DNA of 64,000 nucleotides, taken from the NCBI RefSeq assembly GCF_031081985.1, contig NZ_JARWSK010000009.1, positions 1 through 64,000 on the forward strand, in the 5' to 3' direction. The position numbers and the translations under genes were made by a program. The notes beneath the pieces are model-generated. The model did no database searches and was not told where the DNA came from. It worked only from the letters and a program-made list of their open reading frames with translations. This document shows positions 44,309 through 52,784 of the stretch, one piece after another (positions within the stretch are counted from its first letter, which is position 1; each line of letters opens with the position of its first letter). This DNA is from Komagataeibacter xylinus (GTDB lineage Bacteria > Pseudomonadota > Alphaproteobacteria > Acetobacterales > Acetobacteraceae).

Positions 44309-44678
44309 ATTCATTATTCCTTGCATGTTCATCTGGCAGGCCGATCACGGCCCACTCAATTGTGAATCTATGTGTCAGGCATAACACGATGGGCGCGCGC
44401 CGCACCCCTGCGGCGGATATGTCAGGCATTCGTCTTTTCGATATATAGCGCTCTTGTCATGCGCTTTATGCGCCATAAACCCCTGTTGTCAGCCGGTATT
44501 GGCTGCCGGGTGCCGGGCGCGCGCAAATGGCGCATGTGGTCAATAAGTTGTGATAATGCTTAATGTCCCCGGCTTTTTGCGCGCAAAACGGGCGTGTGGC
44601 GCAATCATGATTGAGTCCGCCCCCACTTCGTGGGAATGCTGTGGGTTCCTGCCTTTCACCCCACTGCACGGGATCAAC
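44309..44678. other. Divergent intergenic region, DUF2501 / ABC exporter
   Basis: About 370 bases without a supported gene. It includes CGATATAT near 44438 and a GATAAT-like -10 near 44552, with no matching -35 I can trust. An open frame from 44550 runs into the ABC gene but lacks a ribosome site. Confidence 0.4.
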
Positions 44679-46442
44679 ATGCAGCATTTGCGCCTTCTCC
44701 TGAAAGATGTCTGGTACCTGACCCGCCCCTATTTCGTGTCGGAGGACAAGAAATGGGCCTGGGGCCTGCTCGTGGCCGTTCTGGTGCTGACCTTCTCCAT
44801 CGTGGGGATGGACCTGCTCCAGTCATTCTCGCGCAATGTGTATTACACCGCGCTGCAGCAGCGTGACGCCACTACCTTCCTGCGCGGGCTGTTCTGGTAT
44901 GTGCATAATGAGAGCGGGTACGTGCCCGGCTTCTTCATCATCACCATTCCGGCCATCCTGTTCAGCGTCTATGCCACCTACCTGCAGCAGATGCTCGGCC
45001 TGCGCTGGCGGCGGTGGCTGACCGCGCGCATGACGCGGCAGTGGATGGAAAACCAGACCTATTTCCGCATCGCCATCACCACGTCGGGCATTGAGGCCGG
45101 GGCCGACAACCCCGACCAGCGCATACAGGAGGACCTGAACAGCTTTGTGACCGATACGCTGACGCAGTTCATCAACCTGCTGTCCAATATCGTGACGCTG
45201 TTCAGCTATGTCGGGCTTTTGTGGGTGCTGTCCGGCCCGCTGGAAATATGGGGCATGTCCATACCGGGCTATTTCTTCTGGGCCGCACTCATCTATTCCG
45301 TGGTGGCGACGTGGGTTACGCATCTTGCCGGTCATAAACTGGCGGGGCTGCAGTTCTTCCAGCAGCGCGCCGAGGCCGATTTCCGCTACAGCCTCGTCCA
45401 TGTGCGCAACAATGCTGAAGGCATCGCGCTCTATCGGGGCGAGGCGGAGGAACAGGCTGGGCTCGACCGCTCCTTCGCCTCTGTTTACGGCAATTTCCTT
45501 TCCATCATGCGCCGCACCAAATGGCTGGGCCTGCTCACCACGGGGCTGGATGTGGTGTCGGGCAACTTTGCGCTGCTGATCGGCTCGATCCGCTATTTCG
45601 CGGGCAAGATGAGCTTCGGCACGCTCATGCAGTTGGTCATGGCGTTCTCGCGCGTGCAGGGGGCATTGGGCTGGCTGTCCAATTCCTATGCCGCGCTGAC
45701 CACATGGCATGCGGAGGTGGCGCGTCTGGCCACCTTCCAGCGCGTGATGGACCGCGCGCAGGCCATGAAGAGCGAGGTCAGCCTCATTGCAGCCCCCGCC
45801 GGGGCGGCCATGCAGGTCAGCGGGCTGGACGTGTTCCGCCCCGATGGCACGGCCCTGCTCAGGGATGTGAACCTTACGCTGCCGCATGGGCAGATGACGG
45901 TGGTGACCGGCCCCTCGGGCACCGGCAAGTCCACGCTGTTCCGGGTGCTGGCGGGTATCTGGCCGTTTGCCAAAGGCACGATCACGCGCCCTGACGTGCC
46001 GATGATGTTCGTGCCCCAGCGCCCCTACATGCCCACTGGCACGCTGCGCCGGGCCGTGGCCTATCCGGCGGACAGCACGGCCTATGCCGCAACGCAGGTG
46101 GCGCAGGCGCTGCAGCAGGTGGGCCTTGGCGCGCTGGTGCCGCGCCTTGAAAACGAGGAGCCGTGGGGGCAGATCCTCTCGCCTGGCGAACTCCAGCGCC
46201 TGGCCTTCGCGCGCATCGTGCTGGCGCGGCCGGGCTGGGTCTTTCTCGATGAATCGACCTCGAACCTCGATGCCGCGTCCGAGGCCGCCCTTTATGCCCT
46301 GCTGGCCGAGGCCTGCCCGGGCATGACGGTGGTGTCGATCACGCACCGGCAGTCAGTGGTGGGCATGCATGAAAATGCCATTGACCTCACCCCCTTTGCC
46401 GTGGGTGCGACCGACATGGTCAGTGCGGACGCATCGCCCTGA
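44679..46442 (+). CDS. SbmA/BacA-YddA-type ABC exporter (fused membrane and ATPase domains)
   Basis: The protein has 587 residues. The membrane domain has the family's conserved blocks (LLKDVWYLTRPYFVSEDKKW near the start; QRIQEDLNSF; EGIALYRGEAEEQ). The ATPase has Walker A GPSGTGKST, signature LSPGELQRLAFARI, Walker B WVFLDEST and switch-region THRQS. Members move vitamin B12, bleomycin or antimicrobial peptides, or act as cobalamin-type or fatty-acid exporters. I start at MQHLRLLLKD with GGGA upstream; the frame begins at 44550. Its 3' end overlaps the convergent znuA gene by 23 bases. Confidence 0.85.
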   Translation: MQHLRLLLKDVWYLTRPYFVSEDKKWAWGLLVAVLVLTFSIVGMDLLQSFSRNVYYTALQQRDATTFLRGLFWYVHNESGYVPGFFIITIPAILFSVYATYLQQMLGLRWRRWLTARMTRQWMENQTYFRIAITTSGIEAGADNPDQRIQEDLNSFVTDTLTQFINLLSNIVTLFSYVGLLWVLSGPLEIWGMSIPGYFFWAALIYSVVATWVTHLAGHKLAGLQFFQQRAEADFRYSLVHVRNNAEGIALYRGEAEEQAGLDRSFASVYGNFLSIMRRTKWLGLLTTGLDVVSGNFALLIGSIRYFAGKMSFGTLMQLVMAFSRVQGALGWLSNSYAALTTWHAEVARLATFQRVMDRAQAMKSEVSLIAAPAGAAMQVSGLDVFRPDGTALLRDVNLTLPHGQMTVVTGPSGTGKSTLFRVLAGIWPFAKGTITRPDVPMMFVPQRPYMPTGTLRRAVAYPADSTAYAATQVAQALQQVGLGALVPRLENEEPWGQILSPGELQRLAFARIVLARPGWVFLDESTSNLDAASEAALYALLAEACPGMTVVSITHRQSVVGMHENAIDLTPFAVGATDMVSADASP

Positions 46443-47316
46443 CCATCAGCTCGGTATTGTGGCGCATCATGCTGATGTAGTCAGGCGCGGGGCCGCCCGC
46501 GGTGGAGAGGGCCTCGGCATAAAGCTCGCCGCCGGGCTGTGCCCCGGTGGCGCGGGCGACCTGCTGCACAAGGCGCGGGTCGGTCGCGTTTTCAAGGAAA
46601 TAGGTGGTCATGCCGCTTTCGCGGATCTGCGCGATCAGCCTGCCTACATCGGCGGCGGAGGCTTCGGTCTCGGTGGAAAGGCCCTGCGGCGCCATGAAGG
46701 TCACGCCATAGGCGCGGCCAAAATAGCCAAAGGCATCATGGCTTGTCAGCACGCGCCGCCGCGCGGGCGGGATGGTGTCGATCGCGGTGCGGATGTCATG
46801 GTCAAGGGCCTGCAACTGCGCGGTATAGGCCGCCGCCGAGGCACGGAAGTCATCGGCATCCGCCGGGTCGGCGGCGATCAGCGCATCGCGGATGTTGTTG
46901 GTCCATACAATCACGTTGGGCACGCTGTTCCACACATGCGGGTCGGTTTCCACCTGCTGGCCATCGTGTTCGGTGTGGATGTCGATCCCGTCCGAGACGA
47001 TGACGGGCCTGCCCTGATAGCCCGCCGCATGGGCAAGGCGGGCAAACCAGCTTTCCAGCCCCTCGCCACTCATGAATACGACATCGGCCTGCCGCAGGGC
47101 GCGGGCATCATCGGGGGCGGGTTCGAATTCATGCGGGTCGCCATCGGGTGGCACCAGTGATGTGACCGCGACATGCGCGCCGCCCACATGCGACACCACA
47201 TCGGCCAGCACGGTAAAGCTGGCAACGGCATGCACCACATGCGGCGCGGGGGCTGCATGGGCAGGCTGGATGGACAGGAAACCGCAGAAGCCCAGAAGGC
47301 AGGTGAGGCGGCGCAT
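46420..47316 (-). CDS. znuA: Zinc/manganese ABC transporter substrate-binding protein
   Basis: The protein has 298 residues: signal peptide (MRRLTCLLGFCGFLSIQPAH/A) and cluster A-I fold. Metal ligands are H62 (DGDPHEFEP), H127 (TDPHVWNSV) and H193 (LTSHDAFGYF). The His-rich loop typical of many ZnuA proteins is very short here (DIHTEHDGQQ), so a flexible zinc trap is nearly missing. It captures Zn(II) in the periplasm for ZnuBC. It is the last gene of the operon, one base after the permease stop. A Zur box upstream of the operon supports zinc rather than manganese. Confidence 0.85.
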   Translation of the reverse strand: MRRLTCLLGFCGFLSIQPAHAAPAPHVVHAVASFTVLADVVSHVGGAHVAVTSLVPPDGDPHEFEPAPDDARALRQADVVFMSGEGLESWFARLAHAAGYQGRPVIVSDGIDIHTEHDGQQVETDPHVWNSVPNVIVWTNNIRDALIAADPADADDFRASAAAYTAQLQALDHDIRTAIDTIPPARRRVLTSHDAFGYFGRAYGVTFMAPQGLSTETEASAADVGRLIAQIRESGMTTYFLENATDPRLVQQVARATGAQPGGELYAEALSTAGGPAPDYISMMRHNTELMVRAMRPH

Positions 47317-47317
47317 G

Positions 47318-48190
47318 TCAGTGACTCCGGAAGGGGGATGAACCACCCCCCGCGCGGATGCCGGCGGGGGAGGCAAGAAGGGAGAACAGGTAAGCTGCCG
47401 AACAGGTGAGGATGATGCACGGCCCCGCCGCCAGCCTGAAATGGTAGGACACGAGCAGCCCCGTATAGCCCGCCAGCATGCCCACCGTGGCCGAGAGCGC
47501 CATCATCGGCACAAGGCGGCGCGTCCACAGCCGCGCGGTGGCGGCGGGCACCATCATCATGCCCACCGACATGAGCGTGCCCAGGGCTTCAAACCCGGCC
47601 ACGAGGTTGATGACCACAAGGAACAGGAACACCATGTGGTACAGCGCGCCCCGGCTGCCGGTCATGCGCATGAAGCCGGGGTCCACGCATTCCATGACCA
47701 GCGGCCGCCAGATGAAGGACAGCAGGAACAGGCTGAGCGTGGTGATGCCCGCCATCAGGTACAGGGCAGGCCCGTCAATGGCGAGAATGGTGCCGAACAG
47801 CACGTGCAGCAGGTCGATGTTCGATCCCCGCGCCGAGACGATCAGCACGCCCAGCGCCAGTGATGTGAGGTAGAAACTGGCAAAGCTCGCATCTTCCGCC
47901 AGATGCGTGCGGCGGCTCACCAGCCCCGCCAGCAGCGCCACCCCCAGCCCCGCCGCGATGCCCCCCAGCCCCATGGCCGTAAGCGACAGCCCGCCCGCCG
48001 CCAGAAAGCCTATGGCGGCACCGGGCAGGATGGCGTGGCTCATCGCATCGCCAATCAGGCTCATGCGGCGCAGTTGCAGCAGTACGCCCACCGGCCCCGC
48101 CCCCATGCCCAGCGTGATGGAGGCGACCAGCGCGCGACGCATGAAGCCAAAGGTGGCGAACGGCTCCCATAACCCGACAAGCATGCTCAT
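47318..48190 (-). CDS. znuB: Zinc ABC transporter permease
   Basis: The protein has 290 residues starting at MSMLVGLWEPF, whose ATG overlaps the ATPase stop (ATGA, 48187-48190). It is polytopic (about 8-9 helices) with the ABC-3 family signature region ISHAILPG-like (IGDAMSHAILPGAAIGFLAA) and GTLMSVGMMMVPAATARLWT. It pairs with ZnuC and ZnuA for zinc import across the inner membrane. Confidence 0.88.
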   Translation of the reverse strand: MSMLVGLWEPFATFGFMRRALVASITLGMGAGPVGVLLQLRRMSLIGDAMSHAILPGAAIGFLAAGGLSLTAMGLGGIAAGLGVALLAGLVSRRTHLAEDASFASFYLTSLALGVLIVSARGSNIDLLHVLFGTILAIDGPALYLMAGITTLSLFLLSFIWRPLVMECVDPGFMRMTGSRGALYHMVFLFLVVINLVAGFEALGTLMSVGMMMVPAATARLWTRRLVPMMALSATVGMLAGYTGLLVSYHFRLAAGPCIILTCSAAYLFSLLASPAGIRAGGGSSPFRSH

Positions 48191-48918
48191 GCCGGGCCGC
48201 CTGCCCACGGGGTGGCCTGAGGCGTGTCATACGCACGTTGCAGCGTGCCCGGCGTAAGGATGCGCGCGGTCTCGCCCCAGATGGCCTGCCCGCCCGAGAG
48301 CAGCACCACATGCGGAAAGCAGGTGCGGATCTGGTGCATGTCATGCAGCACGGCAATGATGGTGCGGCCCTGCGCGTGCCATTCGCGCACCAGTGCCAGC
48401 AGGTCCTGCGTGGTGGGGGCATCAAGTGCGGTGAACGGTTCATCGAGCATGATGACGGTGGCATCGGTCATGAGCAGGCGCGCGAACAGCAGGCGCTGGA
48501 ACTGCCCTGCCGAGAGCGCATCGATCATGCGCCCGGCCTGTTTTTCCAGCCCCACGCGGCACAGCGCATCGGCCGCGCGCTGGCGCACGGCCCGGCTGGC
48601 CGCGCCAAAAGCCCCGGTCTGGCGCCATGCGCCACCGAGCACCATGTCGGTTACGCTGATGGGAAAGGCGCGGTCAATGATGCGGGCCTGCGGCAGGTAG
48701 CCAAAATCCTGCGCGCGCAACCCCCCGAGGGTGATCCTGCCCGCGCTCAGCGGTACTTCGCCCAGTATGGCGCGCAGCAGGGTGGACTTGCCCGCGCCAT
48801 TGGCCCCTGCGATGGCGGTCATGCTGCCGGGCGCGAAGCTGCCGGTTACATGCTGCCACACCGGCGTGCCGTTGAGTACGACACCCGCATCATCCAGCCC
48901 GATGGCGCCATGGCTCAT
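48187..48918 (-). CDS. znuC: Zinc ABC transporter ATPase
   Basis: The protein has 243 residues. Walker A is GANGAGKST, the signature is LSAGQFQRLLFARLL (degenerate: G-Q-F-Q rather than G-E-x-Q), Walker B is VIMLDEPF and the H-loop is VLHDMHQ. Its ATG overlaps the stop of a small membrane protein gene (ATGA, 48915-48918), and its own stop overlaps znuB, so all are translationally coupled. Confidence 0.88.
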   Translation of the reverse strand: MSHGAIGLDDAGVVLNGTPVWQHVTGSFAPGSMTAIAGANGAGKSTLLRAILGEVPLSAGRITLGGLRAQDFGYLPQARIIDRAFPISVTDMVLGGAWRQTGAFGAASRAVRQRAADALCRVGLEKQAGRMIDALSAGQFQRLLFARLLMTDATVIMLDEPFTALDAPTTQDLLALVREWHAQGRTIIAVLHDMHQIRTCFPHVVLLSGGQAIWGETARILTPGTLQRAYDTPQATPWAGGPA

Positions 48919-49106
48919 GGCTGGGCCACGGCCCAGGCCACCAGCCCCCATAACAGGCCACAGGGCAGTGCCATGCACACCAGGCGCTGCCAGCCTGCGC
49001 GGGCCATCCATGTCAGCGGCAGGGGCGTTGCCGCCTTGGGGGCAGGGTGGGGCATTGTCGTGTTGTGGTCCTGCAGGGCGTGACGGGTGGCTGAGGGGAA
49101 TGGCAT
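48915..49106 (-). CDS. Small membrane protein, first gene of the zinc operon
   Basis: The protein has 63 residues from MPFPSATRHALQDHNTTMPH, or 46 from the second methionine (49055). The tail is one membrane helix (LVCMALPCGLLWGLVAWAVA) ending QP-stop, and the stop overlaps the znuC ATG. The position just below the Zur box and the coupling support a real gene, though I do not recognise it. It could be a small regulatory or accessory subunit of the importer. Confidence 0.55.
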   Translation of the reverse strand: MPFPSATRHALQDHNTTMPHPAPKAATPLPLTWMARAGWQRLVCMALPCGLLWGLVAWAVAQP

Positions 49107-49120
49107 GGGAACGCCCAAAG

Positions 49121-49135
49121 TGTTATAATATAACA
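49121..49135. promoter_or_regulatory. Zur box
   Basis: TGTTATAATATAACA is a perfect 7-1-7 palindrome that matches the core of the proteobacterial Zur operator. It lies 15 bases upstream of the first znu operon gene and between it and the divergent LysE-type exporter gene, so it may control both. Confidence 0.85.
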
Positions 49136-49218
49136 TTCGTCTACAGCACGGGCTTGCCATCCGTCAAGCGAAGGCTGCATTGTTACGTCATGCGCACGGC
49201 ATGATCGGGGTGAAACGG

Positions 49219-49848
49219 GTGAGCTTTCATACATGGCTGCTGTTCGCCGCCACCGCCTTCCTGCTCTCGGCCATGCCGGGGCCGAACATGATGCATGTCA
49301 TGTCCATCAGCGTGCGGCACGGCCTGCTGCGCAGCACGGGGGTCATGGCGGGGTGCATGCTGGCCATCGTGCTGGTGGTGTGCGCCTCCCTTGCGGGCAT
49401 GGCGGGCGTGCTGGCGGCCTCGCCCCGGCTGTTTGCGGGGCTGCGCGTGGTGGGAGCAGCCTATCTGGTGTTTCTGGGCGTGCGCGTGTGGATGGCGCGC
49501 GACACGGAAGGCGAGGATGCGCAGGCGGCGGACCCGCAAACAGCCGCGCCGTGGCGTGAACTGTTCCGTGATGGATTCCTGACCGGTATCAGCAACCCCA
49601 AGCTGCTGCTGTTTGCCGCAGCCTTCCTGCCGCAGTTCGTCAACCCGGCAGCCCCGCACATGCCGCAATATGTCCTGCTCGTCACCACCTTCGTGCTTGT
49701 CGAGGCGTTCTGGTACCTGGTTTACGCGGGCGGCGGGCGCATGCTGTCGGCCTGGCTGCGCACGCCGGTGGTGCGGCGGGTGTTTGGCATCGTGACCGGG
49801 CTGGTGTTCATGGGGTTCGGGGCCATGCTGCTGCTGGCGCGGGTTTAG
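49219..49848 (+). CDS. LysE/RhtB-family amino-acid exporter
   Basis: The protein has 209 residues with about six membrane helices: FHTWLLFAATAFLLSAMPGP (conserved N-terminal PGPN-type motif), AAYLVFLGVRVWM, and FLTGISNPKLLLFAAAFLPQF. I start at GTG 49219 (SFHTW…), since GGGGTG lies 6 bases upstream; ATG 49201 is possible. Family members export amino acids such as lysine, homoserine or threonine. It is divergent from the zinc operon. Confidence 0.85.
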   Translation: MSFHTWLLFAATAFLLSAMPGPNMMHVMSISVRHGLLRSTGVMAGCMLAIVLVVCASLAGMAGVLAASPRLFAGLRVVGAAYLVFLGVRVWMARDTEGEDAQAADPQTAAPWRELFRDGFLTGISNPKLLLFAAAFLPQFVNPAAPHMPQYVLLVTTFVLVEAFWYLVYAGGGRMLSAWLRTPVVRRVFGIVTGLVFMGFGAMLLLARV

Positions 49849-50274
49849 GGAACCTGTTTGAAAAAAGCGTCGCCAGAAACTTTCTACTGATGGCGTCCGG
49901 CCCGGCTGGGCATGGTCCACGTTGCGCACCCCAAAGGCATGGAATCCGGCAATGACGGCGCCTGTTTCCGCCTGCGCACAGTATTACGGCGTATACATCT
50001 GGAAACGCCGCAGGCGGCATGTGTTTTTTATTATCGATTCCATATAGTTGTGCTGCATCGGTTTATGCTGGCTGCAAAAGCCGGGTCATCAGGGGTGGTT
50101 GGTAAAGTAGGTGCATCTATATACAGTCATATATAGACATCTGTATCTATAAGGACACAGTCATGCAGTATATGACGATTACGTGATTAATATATTTATG
50201 CTGATATAGACGCTGCGGCAGGTGGGTTATATACGGCCATGCATGTTCAAAATGGCTAACGAAATGGAATCAGC
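49849..50274. other. Intergenic region upstream of the TonB receptor, with element remnant
   Basis: About 425 bases. A fragment of the palindromic element (CCTGTTTGAAAAAAGCG…AAACTTTCTACT) lies at 49849-49890. The last 170 bases are AT-rich, with ATATA-type repeats (near 50116-50150) and probably hold the receptor promoter. I found no convincing Fur box and no gene. Confidence 0.45.
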
Positions 50275-52620
50275 ATGGCCAGAATGACCGCAGGTATGGC
50301 GTGGATGCTTTCGGCCAGTCTTGGCGCATTGCTCATCCCCTCCGCTTACGCACAGGGCACCGGCACGGATGCGGACAAGGGCAAAAAAGCCCTGTCCACC
50401 GCCAAAAGCACCCCCGCTGCAGATGACGCTGTAGGCTCCGCCAATGCGGAGGAAATGACCGTGATCGGCCACCATCGCATGGTGGCGGGCGCTGCGGCCA
50501 ACTATAACAAGAAGATGGCCAATCTCGGCCCGCTGGGCACGCGCCGCACGCTTGATACGCCCATGTCGATCATGACCGTGCCGCATGACGTGATCGTCAA
50601 CCAGCAGGCGCGCAACATCAACGACCTGATGCAGTACATCCCCTCGGTGCAGCTTGAAACGCGCGCCGACCCCGGCACCAGCCGCCCGCAGTCGCGCGGG
50701 TTCGAGGCGGATGTGATCTCCAACAGCCGCATCGACGGGCTGAACGCCTTTACGGTCACGCCATATGCTGCCGAGCAGTTCGACAACGTGCAGGTGCTCA
50801 ACGGCCTAGCAGGCGCCATGTATGGACCCCAGAACCCGGCGGGCACGTTTGAATACGGCCTCAAGCGCCCGACCGACGAGCGCATCAACCGCCTTGTGGT
50901 GGGTGTGGATTCCGTTGGCACGCTGATGGAAAACGTCGATGCATCGGGCCGCGCGGGCAAGCATGGCTGGTTTGGCTACCGCATCAACCTGCTGCATGGC
51001 GATGGCACGTCCTATGTGCAGGATAGCTGGGTGCGCCGTAACATGGTCAGCGCCGATTTCGATATCCATTTCGACCGCGATACCGTGCTGGAACTCGATG
51101 CCAGCCATTACACTTTTGATGAGCGCGGCATGCCTGCGGGCGTCAACCTCAAGGGCTACAGCCTGCCTTCGGCCCCTGACCTGAGCAAGCCCCATATGGG
51201 GCAGGACTATTCGGGCTACAATTCCGAGAACAACGTCTTCCTCGCCAAGCTCAAGCATCGCATCAACGATAACTGGAGCTTCGTCATCGGCGGGCTGTAC
51301 CAGGATTCCGGGCGGCAGGTGTTTGAATCAGCGGACTCGCTGATCAACAATTCCGGTGGCTACACCCAGTCTCTCTCGGCTGCCACCACGGTCAATGACT
51401 TCAAGGTCGGCAGTAATATGGCCTATGTCAACGGCCATGTGCGCACCGGCTTTATCAGGCATGATCTGGTCATTGGCACCAATGGCTACATGGAAGGCGG
51501 CTACAACCCGCTGAGTGGGCAGAGCTATACCGATATCAAGGCGGGCACGCTGAATAACCCCACGGTTGCGGCCAATGGCCCGCAGCCCTATTACAGCGGC
51601 AAGTATGAATCGCAGTACGTGCGCTACCAGTCGATGATCCTGGGTGACACGGTGCACTTCAACAAGCACTGGTCGGTCATGGGCACGCTGGCTTGGAGCT
51701 GGCTGGATCAGGACGCCACGAGCACCACCACGGCGGCCAAGAACACCACGAGCATCGAAAACGGCTATACCGTCACCACTACCCATCTGGCCAAGGGTGC
51801 CACCACCAACAGCCGTGCCAATGCGGCCTTCAGCCCCATGGCCAGCCTGGTCTACAAGCCGACCGACAACCAGACCGCCTATTTCACCTATGGCCGTTCG
51901 CTGCAGGCGGGCACGACCGCCCCGGCCGATGCGCTCAATGCCAATGGTCTCACATCCCCCGTGCATAGCGAGGAATATGAGGTGGGCTACAAGATGCAGT
52001 GGCGCCAGATGCAGTTCAACGTGGCGGGTTTCCGCGCCACGCGCAGCTATGCTTTCTATGAAGGCAGCAACACGCTGTATGGCAATTTCGGCACGCAGCG
52101 CAATTATGGCGTTGAGTTCCAGGCCATGGGTCACATCACGCCGCGCCTGTCGGTTATCGGTGGCATGACGTGGATCGATGCGGAGGTGACGCATGCAGCC
52201 TTTGCCGCCCTCAACAACAAGGAAGTTGTGGGTGTGGCCCCGCTGCAGGCCAATGCGCTGATGGACTACCGCATTCCGTTCCCGCGTGGCTTCGCGCTCA
52301 ATGGCCTGGCGGTCAATGCCAACGTACATTACACCGGCCGCAGGGCTGCCGATATTGAAAACACGACCTATGCCGGCTCCTACGTTACGCTGGATCTGGG
52401 CGTGCGTTATCCGTTCCGTGCGGCCAAGCATCCGTGGATGGCCCGCTTTGGCGTGACCAATGTGGCCAATGAGCGCTACTGGTCCTCGGTCTATAATGGC
52501 ACGGTGTCGAGTGCGGGTGTCACGACCAAGGATGCCACGGCCACGTCGCTCAACAGTGGCAGCGCCGCCTATGCCGGCATGCCGCGTGCCTTCCACTTCA
52601 CGCTGGAAGCTGATTTCTAA
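50275..52620 (+). CDS. TonB-dependent outer-membrane siderophore receptor
   Basis: The protein has 781 residues. Signal peptide (cut at AYA/QGT), a TonB-box-like EEMTVIGHH segment, and a plug domain with RRTLDTPMSIMTVPHDVIVN, NDLMQYIPSVQLETRADPGT and SRPQSRGFEAD. A 22-strand barrel is expected after that, ending with the aromatic terminus RAFHFTLEADF. The plug is of the ferric-siderophore (FhuA/FoxA) type. It probably feeds ferric siderophores for which the YqjH-like reductase at 25544 could release iron. It is a single gene, ended by a strong terminator formed by a palindromic element. Confidence 0.88.
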   Translation: MARMTAGMAWMLSASLGALLIPSAYAQGTGTDADKGKKALSTAKSTPAADDAVGSANAEEMTVIGHHRMVAGAAANYNKKMANLGPLGTRRTLDTPMSIMTVPHDVIVNQQARNINDLMQYIPSVQLETRADPGTSRPQSRGFEADVISNSRIDGLNAFTVTPYAAEQFDNVQVLNGLAGAMYGPQNPAGTFEYGLKRPTDERINRLVVGVDSVGTLMENVDASGRAGKHGWFGYRINLLHGDGTSYVQDSWVRRNMVSADFDIHFDRDTVLELDASHYTFDERGMPAGVNLKGYSLPSAPDLSKPHMGQDYSGYNSENNVFLAKLKHRINDNWSFVIGGLYQDSGRQVFESADSLINNSGGYTQSLSAATTVNDFKVGSNMAYVNGHVRTGFIRHDLVIGTNGYMEGGYNPLSGQSYTDIKAGTLNNPTVAANGPQPYYSGKYESQYVRYQSMILGDTVHFNKHWSVMGTLAWSWLDQDATSTTTAAKNTTSIENGYTVTTTHLAKGATTNSRANAAFSPMASLVYKPTDNQTAYFTYGRSLQAGTTAPADALNANGLTSPVHSEEYEVGYKMQWRQMQFNVAGFRATRSYAFYEGSNTLYGNFGTQRNYGVEFQAMGHITPRLSVIGGMTWIDAEVTHAAFAALNNKEVVGVAPLQANALMDYRIPFPRGFALNGLAVNANVHYTGRRAADIENTTYAGSYVTLDLGVRYPFRAAKHPWMARFGVTNVANERYWSSVYNGTVSSAGVTTKDATATSLNSGSAAYAGMPRAFHFTLEADF

Positions 52621-52644
52621 AAACGCCGTTCAAAAAACAGTACA

Positions 52645-52687
52645 CGTTTCTGGGTGCCGCCTTTTTTCAAAAAGGCGGCATTTTTTT
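52645..52687 (+). terminator. Palindromic element acting as terminator of the TonB receptor gene
   Basis: GCCGCC…GGCGGC forms a long perfect stem (52656-52679) followed by ATTTTTTT. It is half of the dispersed element, in the orientation starting with CGTTTCTGGGTG. Confidence 0.88.
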
Positions 52688-52784
52688 ATGAAGTGCCGCG
52701 CACCCGCTTGTGATGGCGGGCAGGGGCGCGAAAGGCGGGTGGTGTGCCCATATTCCCTGCAACCATAAGGGAAGGAACGCCACC

